From assembly GCA_937876195.1 (NCBI GenBank), contig CALEIK010000025.1:186001-250000 (forward strand): a stretch of DNA of 64,000 bases. Direction: 5' to 3'. Under the pieces are notes generated by a model, which did not search any database, was not told the DNA's origin, and saw nothing but the letters and a program-made list of their open reading frames with translations. This document shows, in pieces, positions 26,907-34,365 of the stretch (position 1 is the stretch's first letter; every line of letters begins with the position of its first letter). The DNA is from an uncultured Flavobacteriales bacterium. GTDB taxonomy: Bacteria > Bacteroidota > Bacteroidia > Flavobacteriales_D > Crocinitomicaceae. A program made the position numbers and the translations under genes.

Positions 26907-26947
26907 TAGAATTTAGAGTTAAAAATGATTCTTAACTCTAAATTCTA
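26907..26947. repeat. Array hairpin 1 (16-bp perfect stem, 9-nt loop)
   Basis: TAGAATTTAGAGTTAA (26907-26922) and its exact complement (26932-26947) flank the loop AAATGATTC. It is followed by AACTTGTAAAGCA just before copy 2. The same stem and loop recur at 27603-27653 and, with a variant loop, at 28329-28377. Confidence 0.9.
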
Positions 26948-26969
26948 AACTTATATAACTTGTAAAGCA

Positions 26970-27590
26970 ATGAAAGGATTGGTTATACTATTTAGTTTAC
27001 TGATGGGTTCAGCACTTGCCCAAAACTCCATGAAGCCGATGGTGAATACGAGTTATATGTATTCGTACCCAATGGATAGATTGTTGTCTCACGAACTTCA
27101 AATTGGGGGTGGGATCCAATTTAGTGACCATTTTTCATTGCAGTTAAACGTGAGAGGTATACAGAGTGCGCGTGACGTATCGTATCAAATAATTAAGGAA
27201 CCATTGCGGATTGTTACCCTATCGGTTTCACCGTTGTACCGTATGCTGAACCGCAAATACATCGTGAGCCCAGTAATAGGAATAGATGCTGGAACTCAAG
27301 TTTGGTCGAATGGTTTTGGAAGATATGTTGATGAAAATTGGATATTTATGGAAAATTCAAGTAGTACACATTATTTGTATCGAAAAGGTGTCTTTTTTGG
27401 AAGAGCAAAATTACTTGCGGATTTTAGAATATGGGATTTTAATCTACTTATTGGAGCTTCGTACAATATGTATTATTTTAAATTGGATAGCGATATCAAT
27501 AGTACTAAAGCTTTTGGTTTGGAAGGAACGGTGATGTACACGTTTCCCATGAAGAAGCGTGCGGCAAAAGCGGCTAGTGCTGGTGAGTGA
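26970..27590 (+). CDS. Outer membrane beta-barrel protein, array copy 2
   Basis: A 206-residue paralogue with signal peptide MKGLVILFSLLMGSALAQ. The shared core VNVRGIQSARDV-like segment, PLRIVTLSVSPLYRML, SPVIGIDAGTQVWSNGFGRYVD and the terminal GLEGTVMYTFPMKKRAAKAAS are conserved. The mature domain is closest to copies 1 and 5, but the leader and 5' flank nearly match copies 3 and 4, so the two parts of the gene have different closest relatives. Confidence 0.8.
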   Translation: MKGLVILFSLLMGSALAQNSMKPMVNTSYMYSYPMDRLLSHELQIGGGIQFSDHFSLQLNVRGIQSARDVSYQIIKEPLRIVTLSVSPLYRMLNRKYIVSPVIGIDAGTQVWSNGFGRYVDENWIFMENSSSTHYLYRKGVFFGRAKLLADFRIWDFNLLIGASYNMYYFKLDSDINSTKAFGLEGTVMYTFPMKKRAAKAASAGE

Positions 27591-27602
27591 AATGGGAATT
27601 TA

Positions 27603-27653
27603 GAGTTTAGAATTTAGAGTTAAAAATGATTCTTAACTCTAAATTCTAAACTC
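27603..27653. repeat. Array hairpin 2 (21-bp perfect stem, 9-nt loop)
   Basis: The arms 27603-27623 and 27633-27653 are perfectly complementary around the same AAATGATTC loop as hairpin 1, with a longer stem. It lies between copies 2 and 3. Confidence 0.9.
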
Positions 27654-27670
27654 ATATAACTTGTAAAGCA

Positions 27671-28318
27671 ATGAAAGGACTGGTTCTACTATTTAGTTTA
27701 CTGATGGGTTCAGCACTTGCCCAAAGCAGCATGAAACCATTTATTAAAATGACTGGTGCTGTTGGTGCCTACGATGGGGGGAACATTATTGCCTTGGATC
27801 TAGGTGTAGCTGCTGGTTTACATCTAGATGATCATCTAAATGTTCAAGTAGGCGTTAACAACGTTAAACCCTTATATGGTCAGTTGGAAATCGTAACTAT
27901 TTCCATTTCGCCTTTTTACAGAATTTTACAACCGAAATACAAGGTGAGTCCTGTCATTGGTATGGATGTGGGGACACAAATATGGTCAAACGGGAATGGT
28001 AGATATATTAATTCTGATTATAGATTTACCGGATATACTTCAAGTTCTTCCAATTCTCGTTACAACCGAGGTCTGTTTTTTGGCAAAGTAAAATTGCTTG
28101 CAGATTTTAAAATTAAAGCGTTTAACATTATGGTAGGGCCAACATTTAATTTGATGTACTTTAAAATAGAGGAAGTTGGTAAAAATTGGTTCACTGGTGA
28201 GGATTATTCAGTCACTGATGCGTACATAGACGAACGTCGCGGTTTCGGTGCAGAGTTCTCATTGATGTACACGTTTCCCATGAAAAAGCGAGCCGCAAAA
28301 GCTACAAGTGATGAGTGA
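27671..28318 (+). CDS. Outer membrane beta-barrel protein, array copy 3
   Basis: A 215-residue paralogue. The first 58 coding nucleotides, covering the signal peptide MKGLVLLFSLLMGSALAQS, are identical to those of copy 4. The mature protein keeps VTISISPFYRIL, SPVIGMDVGTQIWSNGNGRYIN, FFGKVKLLADFKI and the terminal FSLMYTFPMKKRAAKATSDE, but has its own loops, including an acidic, aromatic insertion near residues 175-195. It groups with copy 4. Confidence 0.8.
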   Translation: MKGLVLLFSLLMGSALAQSSMKPFIKMTGAVGAYDGGNIIALDLGVAAGLHLDDHLNVQVGVNNVKPLYGQLEIVTISISPFYRILQPKYKVSPVIGMDVGTQIWSNGNGRYINSDYRFTGYTSSSSNSRYNRGLFFGKVKLLADFKIKAFNIMVGPTFNLMYFKIEEVGKNWFTGEDYSVTDAYIDERRGFGAEFSLMYTFPMKKRAAKATSDE

Positions 28319-28328
28319 TTGAATTTTG

Positions 28329-28377
28329 AGTTTAGAATTTAGAGTTAAAAACCATTCTTAACTCTAAATTCTAAACT
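28329..28377. repeat. Array hairpin 3 (20-bp perfect stem, 9-nt loop)
   Basis: The arms 28329-28348 and 28358-28377 are perfectly complementary. The loop here is AAACCATTC instead of AAATGATTC, while the stem is unchanged. It lies between copies 3 and 4. Confidence 0.9.
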
Positions 28378-28395
28378 TATAAAACTTGTAAAACA

Positions 28396-29040
28396 ATGAA
28401 AGGACTGGTTCTACTATTTAGTTTACTGATGGGTTCAGCACTTGCCCAAAGCACTATGAATCCTTATGTTAAGATTATGGGTGCCACGGGGCTGTTTCAT
28501 ATATATCAGTCATATGGTATTTCCACTATTGATGCAACACTCGCTGCCGGGGTACATTTTAACGACCATTTCTCATTTCAGGCTGGAGTCAACAACACTA
28601 CATGCTGTGGTCAATTAAACGTTGTTTCACTTTCTATTTCACCCTACTATAGAATTTTAAAATCGAAGTACCCCGTGAGTCCGGTAATTGGTATAGACGC
28701 AGGTACACAAGTGTGGTCAAACGCCAACAACAGATTTATACAAGCAGGTTCTGGTTCAAACACCCGTTATAACAGGATGTTGTTTTTTGGAAAAGCTAAA
28801 TTACTTGCGGATTTTAAAATTAAATCGTCTAACTTTAATCTGATGGTCGGTCCAACATTTAATTTAATATACTTTAGGATTGACAAAGTACTAGAATTTT
28901 ACAATGATTACATGGTAATTGGGGGTTACATAAGTGATAACTACGGTGTTGGTTTCGAATTATCATTGATGTACACGTTTCCTATGAAAAAAGGCAAGCT
29001 AAAAATTCGGATGTTGGTGATTAACATGATTCGCAAATAG
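28396..29040 (+). CDS. Outer membrane beta-barrel protein, array copy 4 (C-terminus frameshifted)
   Basis: A 214-residue paralogue with the same leader as copy 3. It keeps VSLSISPYYRIL, SPVIGIDAGTQVWSN, LLADFKI and FELSLMYTFPMKK. After FPMKK it reads GKLKIRMLVINMIRK instead of the family tail. One extra A in the A run at 28987-28992 would give MKKRQAKNSDVGD and a TAA at 29022-29024, matching the family ending. The barrel itself is intact. No array hairpin follows this copy. Confidence 0.78.
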   Translation: MKGLVLLFSLLMGSALAQSTMNPYVKIMGATGLFHIYQSYGISTIDATLAAGVHFNDHFSFQAGVNNTTCCGQLNVVSLSISPYYRILKSKYPVSPVIGIDAGTQVWSNANNRFIQAGSGSNTRYNRMLFFGKAKLLADFKIKSSNFNLMVGPTFNLIYFRIDKVLEFYNDYMVIGGYISDNYGVGFELSLMYTFPMKKGKLKIRMLVINMIRK

Positions 29041-29108
29041 CACTAGGTATGACAGTAAAATGCAGCAATAATTCAACCATATCGGTTTTATTTCGTTCTA
29101 GTAGAGGA

Positions 29109-29504
29109 ATGAAATTAATGCTAGCGTTTTGTGTTTTTATAATTGTGGTTGGTTGTAACAAGTATAAGTTAAGCTCTGACCATGAGGTAATTGGGGATTT
29201 TGAGTGGGGTTATTCTTCAAATGACTCTTTTGAGTCAACAAGTCAAGATAACTACGTTCATCGATATGGAATTAGAATAAAAGATAATTCCAAAGTATAT
29301 GTTTTTAAAAATGACGAGATCATCTACAAAGGAAAAATCGAGGAAATAATACCTCAATCATCAGAAAAATATTGGATTAAGGTTTTTGACAACAATGGAT
29401 ATATCGTAGATGACGGATATACATTTTTCCAATATGAAAGTGGGTTGATAATTTCTGAAAATTGGCCGTTGCACAATTATGACAACTATTACTTTAGAAA
29501 ATGA
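29109..29504 (+). CDS. Small lipoprotein of unknown function
   Basis: A 131-residue protein starting MKLMLAFCVFIIVVGCNKYK, with a lipobox VVGC. An upstream ATG at 29049 would place 20 polar residues before the signal peptide and was rejected. The mature part is beta-rich with many Tyr, Asp and Lys (KVYVFKNDEIIYKGKIEEI), which suggests a small beta-sandwich or barrel. No family is recognised. Its stop overlaps the next lipoprotein gene by 4 bp. Confidence 0.65.
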   Translation: MKLMLAFCVFIIVVGCNKYKLSSDHEVIGDFEWGYSSNDSFESTSQDNYVHRYGIRIKDNSKVYVFKNDEIIYKGKIEEIIPQSSEKYWIKVFDNNGYIVDDGYTFFQYESGLIISENWPLHNYDNYYFRK

Positions 29505-29974
29505 AGACATTTTTAACATACGTGTGGATTCTCCTGTTCATATTCAGTTGTAATAAGTTTGAGTATTCTGAAGCTAAAGTCCAACCATGTTCATTGTGCG
29601 ACTATGCGAAACAACTAGAAGGTGAATATCGGGGTTTCAACCAGAGTGTTTTACCATATTACAATGACTCTGTCACGGCGTATGTTGATCAAATTTTTCT
29701 AGGCAATAGTCACTATGAAGATTCTACAGTAATGCACTTTCAGCTGACTCTCGTTTTTGATAATTCGGCAGGTTTTCCACCCCCAAATACCTACATAGAC
29801 ACAATACGCATTATAAATACCACGGGCGCAACGATGGATTTTGAACTCTATGGTTCATCGGGTTTTAGGGAATGTATAGAGTACATTGATCCTACCCAAC
29901 TCAAACTTAATAGGAGACATTCATATTTTAATACCAGTGTCCAATGGTATTTGGGAACGTTGTACCGTCAATAA
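29501..29974 (+). CDS. Small lipoprotein of unknown function
   Basis: A 157-residue protein starting MKTFLTYVWILLFIFSCNKFEYSEAK, with a lipobox IFSC and the same CNK-F/Y beginning as its upstream neighbour. The mature part has a Cys pair (CSLCDYAKQLEGEYRG) and a beta-rich rest with Tyr and Thr, ending VQWYLGTLYRQ. The C-x-x-C could bind a metal or form a disulfide, but the context does not resemble thioredoxin. It is translationally coupled to the preceding gene. Confidence 0.65.
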   Translation: MKTFLTYVWILLFIFSCNKFEYSEAKVQPCSLCDYAKQLEGEYRGFNQSVLPYYNDSVTAYVDQIFLGNSHYEDSTVMHFQLTLVFDNSAGFPPPNTYIDTIRIINTTGATMDFELYGSSGFRECIEYIDPTQLKLNRRHSYFNTSVQWYLGTLYRQ

Positions 29975-30014
29975 TTCGGCTTGATAAAATGACACACATT
30001 AAAATCGTTACAAA

Positions 30015-30623
30015 ATGAGATTAGTACTTTTTCTACTCATTGTCATGTTGGGTCAATTGGTAATTGCCCAAAATAAAATGAAACCGATCATAAGCGCGAG
30101 TTATATGTATTCAGTTCCTTTCGATGGATTATTTTCTGAAGAAGCGCAAATTGGGGGAGGAATGCAATTCAACGATTATTTGTCTCTCCAAATAAATGTA
30201 AGAGGGATCCAGAATGCATATAATGAAGTGCATCCGTTGCGCATTGCTACACTATCACTTTCCCCTTCATATCGCATTTTGAAACGCAAATACTTTGCGA
30301 GTCCTGTTATTGGAATCGACGTCGGAACACAGGTTTGGTCCAATGGAAAAGGTAGATACATTGATCGAGGCTGGCGCTTCATTACGAAACCCGCTAATAG
30401 TTATGATGGGTATTCATACAGCAGAGGTCTCTTTTTTGGAAGAGCAAAACTTTTGGCGGATTTTAGGATATGGAATTTTAACCTGCTTATCGGAGCTTCA
30501 TACAATGTATATTACATTAAACTGAAGGAATTTAACTCTGACACAAGAGCCATTGGTTTGGAAGGAACGGTGATGTACACCTTTCCCATGAAAAAACGAG
30601 CTGCAAAAGCGACAAGCGATTGA
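30015..30623 (+). CDS. Outer membrane beta-barrel protein, array copy 5
   Basis: A 202-residue paralogue with signal peptide MRLVLFLLIVMLGQLVIAQ. The core PLRIATLSLSPSYRILKRKYFASPVIGIDVGTQVWSNGKGRYID is closest to copy 1, and the ending GLEGTVMYTFPMKKRAAKATSD is typical. It is separated from copies 1-4 by the two lipoprotein genes and is followed by a degenerate array hairpin. Confidence 0.8.
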   Translation: MRLVLFLLIVMLGQLVIAQNKMKPIISASYMYSVPFDGLFSEEAQIGGGMQFNDYLSLQINVRGIQNAYNEVHPLRIATLSLSPSYRILKRKYFASPVIGIDVGTQVWSNGKGRYIDRGWRFITKPANSYDGYSYSRGLFFGRAKLLADFRIWNFNLLIGASYNVYYIKLKEFNSDTRAIGLEGTVMYTFPMKKRAAKATSD

Positions 30624-30627
30624 AGTG

Positions 30628-30668
30628 TAGAGTTTAGAGTTAAGAATGATTTTCAATTCTAAACTCTA
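30628..30668. repeat. Array hairpin 4 (14-bp stem with one G-T pair)
   Basis: TAGAGTTTAGAGTT (30628-30641) pairs with AATTCTAAACTCTA (30655-30668) with one wobble pair. It is a diverged member of the array hairpin group and lies between the convergent ends of copy 5 and the TrmH-type gene, where it can serve as a two-way terminator. Confidence 0.8.
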
Positions 30669-30688
30669 AATTCAACTTTGCGCGGCTT

Positions 30689-31168
30689 TCACTCCGTGTG
30701 ATAAGGCGGCAAATCTGTTGGGACCTTTGTAACACGGTCGTGGAGCACGATACTTCCTGTTACACCGACATTTAATGAGCTGTTTCCTGGAAGCTTGATG
30801 AGAAAGTGACATTTTTCGCGCACTTCCTCTGGCAATCCAGTGTCTTCTGCTCCTAGTAAATAAATTGCTCTTTTCGGATGTTGGAATTCGTGCAACATTT
30901 CGGCGCGGTCGTCAATTTCTACACCCACCAATCGACAGTCATGGGGAATGTTGTTGAGTAAATCGTCAAAGGATTTATAGTGAAATAGCGGAATTCTGGA
31001 CCAAGCTCTTACAACATCAGATGCCTGTTTTTTGTATTTATTCTCGACAGTAAAAATATAGGCAGCACCCAAAATAAAAGCAGATCTCCACAATGTGCCA
31101 ATGTTATGGGTCGTCTTTCCTCGATAGACGCCGATGGCACAATAGCCTTTTTTATTTACTGTTTGCAT
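30689..31168 (-). CDS. TrmH-family (SpoU) RNA 2'-O-methyltransferase
   Basis: A 159-residue SPOUT methyltransferase. The SAM-binding trefoil-knot motifs are IYLLGAEDTGLPEEV (motif 2) and LPGNSSLNVGVTGSIVLHDR (motif 3), and the N-terminal RGKTTHNIGTLWRSA resembles motif 1. It lacks an extra RNA-binding domain, as in minimal TrmL-like members. Motif 3 has GVTGSI where SVAAGI is more common. The target nucleotide is not known. It is 29 bp downstream of the VOC gene. Confidence 0.85.
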   Translation of the reverse strand: MQTVNKKGYCAIGVYRGKTTHNIGTLWRSAFILGAAYIFTVENKYKKQASDVVRAWSRIPLFHYKSFDDLLNNIPHDCRLVGVEIDDRAEMLHEFQHPKRAIYLLGAEDTGLPEEVREKCHFLIKLPGNSSLNVGVTGSIVLHDRVTKVPTDLPPYHTE

Positions 31169-31197
31169 GGCACAAAGGTCGCTTTTTAAGATGGAAA

Positions 31198-31878
31198 TCA
31201 GTCATTAAAAATGAAAAAGCCAATATTTCCAGGATCAGAAAGGATGATATTGTCTACAATACCTTCTTTGTTAAAATGCGTTATTTCTTCAGCAATGGGA
31301 ATGCCTGTGGCACGAATTTTTTCAATGATGGATGGATTCTGTGTACCGTTGAAGTAGGAAATGGAAGGGTTTAGGAAAAGGTGAGGACAACAATTTGGCA
31401 CCATTAAACTGATGCTGTTGCCGCTGTCGTCTGAAAGTGAAATCCACCCTTGTTCAGCGGACCCTTGCGTGGTATTGAATCCCAACAGGTTCCAAATCTT
31501 TTGTGCGAAACCAATGTCAATCGTTTCGATGCTAAGTCCAAAATTATTTCCTAGTAGAGATGCTGAGCAAGCTACTGGAATCTCTGGGGAATCTGTTGTC
31601 TCAATCAGATAAATCCAAGTCCCACTCCCGTCTCCAAGCAAATAGCCGCCATCAATTTTGGTGACTTTGGTAACTGCTTCAAGTTCGTGCGCAACATTTA
31701 CCCAAGATGGTGAAAGTAATTTTACTCCTGGTCGAGCAAACCGATCTTCATTTACTTCAATGAGCATTTTACCATCTGTAAAGATTGGTTTTTCTCCCAA
31801 TTGAGTGAATTGAAGTTGTTTGTAAAATGAAATGCTGTTTTGGATGTTCGGCGTTGGAGTTTGCAGTATGACTTTCAT
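31198..31878 (-). CDS. VOC (glyoxalase/dioxygenase) fold protein
   Basis: A 226-residue protein with two beta-alpha-beta-beta-beta halves: MKVILQTPTPNIQNSISFYKQLQF at the start and NNFGLSIETIDIGFAQKIWNLLGF near residue 125. This is the pattern of vicinal-oxygen-chelate proteins, whose members include glyoxalases and antibiotic-resistance proteins. Metal ligands cannot be assigned with confidence. The ATG at 31878 is used because the upstream extension to 31947 does not fit the fold start. Confidence 0.75.
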   Translation of the reverse strand: MKVILQTPTPNIQNSISFYKQLQFTQLGEKPIFTDGKMLIEVNEDRFARPGVKLLSPSWVNVAHELEAVTKVTKIDGGYLLGDGSGTWIYLIETTDSPEIPVACSASLLGNNFGLSIETIDIGFAQKIWNLLGFNTTQGSAEQGWISLSDDSGNSISLMVPNCCPHLFLNPSISYFNGTQNPSIIEKIRATGIPIAEEITHFNKEGIVDNIILSDPGNIGFFIFND

Positions 31879-32024
31879 TGTATTAGATCCTTTGTATGAA
31901 ATTGGGAAATTAACACATTTGCCTGAAATGGACACTGAACAAGTCAAAAGATTTAGACTGAATCAATAAAATGCGTTCAGTGACTCATCCTTTTTTCGTT
32001 AATTTACGTTACTTTTAAAAAGGT

Positions 32025-34253
32025 ATGAGAATAAACGATCAGGATTGGAGTTTTATTGATGTAATAAGGGCATTTTTCCCCTTCCGATTGTTTATTGCCC
32101 ATTTGAAGCTCAACTTATTTTCACTTGTTTTTTGGTTAATTCTGTTTTTAATCGTCGGAGATAAATTTGGTTCGTCCTTCGGAATTACCTTTTTGTTTCT
32201 TTCTCCAGAGTACCTTGGTGAAGTTTCAGGACTTTCATTTAGCTTGTTGGGATTTGCCTTGGGTGGATTTATCATTGGATTTAACACGTACAGCTACATT
32301 AAAATAGGTGCGCATTATCCCTTTCTCACAACCATTTCTAAGCCTTTCTATAAATTCTGCATTAACAACTCGCTTATACCGCTTGCGTTTGTTGTCTTCT
32401 ACATGTACCGAATGATTCAGTTTCAAAGGGTAGAAGAGTTTGCAGAAACGAGTACGCTTTTTTATTATTCGTTTGCCTTTTTAGCAGGAATGGGTGTGTT
32501 TTTCATTTTTTCATTTTTCTATTTTTTTCCAATTTCTCAACGCAATAAAAAATACGTCGATCAAACGATTAAACCGATCAGTTCTCCCATCCACAAAACA
32601 GAAAAATGGTACGATTTATTTAGATCCCAAAAGGATAGAACCTATATCTATATTGGACGGAGATTTAAATTAATGGTCAGCAGAAGTGCGAAGCATTTTG
32701 ACAAAAAGCTGGTGCAGGAGGTGTATGCGAAGAACAGAATTAGTTCCACTATATTTGAATTGTTGACCATCTTGATTTTTTTTAGCCTAAGTCTGTTCAG
32801 TGGTTATGACATTATGGAGGTACCTGCAGCAACAAGCATTATACTCTTGCTGACTATTTGTTCCATGATTTTTAGTGCCCTGCATTCGTGGCTCAAAGGT
32901 TGGGTATATCCGTTGCTGATGGTTGTGGTATTGCTAATGAATTTCATCAGTATTCAAACAAGTTTTTTTCGCTATACGAGTTCTGCATTTGGATTGGATT
33001 ACGGCAAAAAGGACATTTACTCAATTGGTGCAATTAAGAAGCTGGCATTGAATGAAACGTTGAACACAGAATCAAAGAACAAGTACATCCAAACGTTGGA
33101 AAAATGGAAAGCCGCAACCAACGAAAGCAAACCCAAATTGGTGATTGTTAACTCTTCAGGAGGTGGTTCAAGAAGTGCACTTTGGACAATGGTCGTGTTA
33201 CAAGAAGTAGACAAAAAGCTGAAGAATAAGTTGACAAAACACGCACAAATGATCACCGGTGCGTCGGGTGGAATGGTTGGAGCAGCATATTACCGTGAAT
33301 TGGTTTTGAGAAGAGAAATTGGAAAAATTAAAGATGTCACTAATAAGGCGTATGCTCAAAACATAAGCAAGGACATGTTGAACAAACTGTCATTTATGGC
33401 GTCGACGAATGATATTCTTATTCGTTCTCAAGAATGCGAGTTCAACGGACATACGTACACCATGGAAAGAGGGTATGCCTTTGAACGGCAACTGCACAAA
33501 AACACCCATTTTTTATTGGATCATTCACTTGGCTATTACAAGCAATACGAGCAGAAAGCGTTAATTCCCACGATGATTTTCAGTCCAACTATTATTAACG
33601 ATGGACGAAGGTTGTTGATTAGTTCTCAGTCGTTGAGTTTCTTGACAAAGACAAAAGCCAATTTGCAGAATTCGTATGAGAACATAGACATTCATGCCTT
33701 GTTGTCGAGTCAGAATACGGGAGATCTTCGTTTTTCTTCTGTGCTCAGAGCAAGTGCCACGTTTCCATTTGTGATGCCGATGGTGACCATGCCTACGGAG
33801 CCACAAATACAGTTGATGGATGCAGGAATTCGCGATAATTATGGAGGTAAAACTACCTTGGAATTCATTGATGCGCTGAAAGATTGGATCAAAGAAAATA
33901 CATCAGGTGTCATCATCGTTCAGATTCGAGATTTGAAAAAGGTCTTTTACGATGAAACGTATCGACAAATTTCTTTCATTGACAAATTGACCCTTCCTTT
34001 CGGAAACATGTATCAAAATTTCCCGAGAGTCCAAGATTTCAATCAAGAAGGCATGTACCGCATTAGCTCAGATGCATTTGAATTTCCAGTTGATCAAATA
34101 AGTTTCAATTTATTGGAGAAAAAAGCAGATCGTATTTCCTTGTCATGGCATTTAACGAAACAAGAGAAATTAAAGATTCATAAAGCTTTTTACAGTACTG
34201 AAAATCAAGCTTCATTGAAAAGATTGAGTGAATTGCTCGAGGCGAAGAAATAG
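32025..34253 (+). CDS. Membrane-anchored patatin-like phospholipase
   Basis: A 742-residue protein whose N-terminal 330 residues contain six to eight transmembrane helices. A patatin domain follows: oxyanion loop NSSGGGSRSALW, nucleophile elbow GASGG with Ser near residue 414, and catalytic Asp in LMDAGIRDNYGG near residue 599. Patatins are Ser-Asp dyad lipid acyl hydrolases. The membrane region suggests an inner-membrane enzyme acting on its own lipids. It is flanked by unrelated genes and looks monocistronic. Confidence 0.88.
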   Translation: MRINDQDWSFIDVIRAFFPFRLFIAHLKLNLFSLVFWLILFLIVGDKFGSSFGITFLFLSPEYLGEVSGLSFSLLGFALGGFIIGFNTYSYIKIGAHYPFLTTISKPFYKFCINNSLIPLAFVVFYMYRMIQFQRVEEFAETSTLFYYSFAFLAGMGVFFIFSFFYFFPISQRNKKYVDQTIKPISSPIHKTEKWYDLFRSQKDRTYIYIGRRFKLMVSRSAKHFDKKLVQEVYAKNRISSTIFELLTILIFFSLSLFSGYDIMEVPAATSIILLLTICSMIFSALHSWLKGWVYPLLMVVVLLMNFISIQTSFFRYTSSAFGLDYGKKDIYSIGAIKKLALNETLNTESKNKYIQTLEKWKAATNESKPKLVIVNSSGGGSRSALWTMVVLQEVDKKLKNKLTKHAQMITGASGGMVGAAYYRELVLRREIGKIKDVTNKAYAQNISKDMLNKLSFMASTNDILIRSQECEFNGHTYTMERGYAFERQLHKNTHFLLDHSLGYYKQYEQKALIPTMIFSPTIINDGRRLLISSQSLSFLTKTKANLQNSYENIDIHALLSSQNTGDLRFSSVLRASATFPFVMPMVTMPTEPQIQLMDAGIRDNYGGKTTLEFIDALKDWIKENTSGVIIVQIRDLKKVFYDETYRQISFIDKLTLPFGNMYQNFPRVQDFNQEGMYRISSDAFEFPVDQISFNLLEKKADRISLSWHLTKQEKLKIHKAFYSTENQASLKRLSELLEAKK

Positions 34254-34365
34254 TCCTTCTTTTTTAAATGATTTGAATATTGGATAGATCGCCAGCGATG
34301 GACTTTATTTTTAGCTTCAAAATCCTTATTTTCGCACAGCTTAAAAGCGACAATAATTCATCTTT

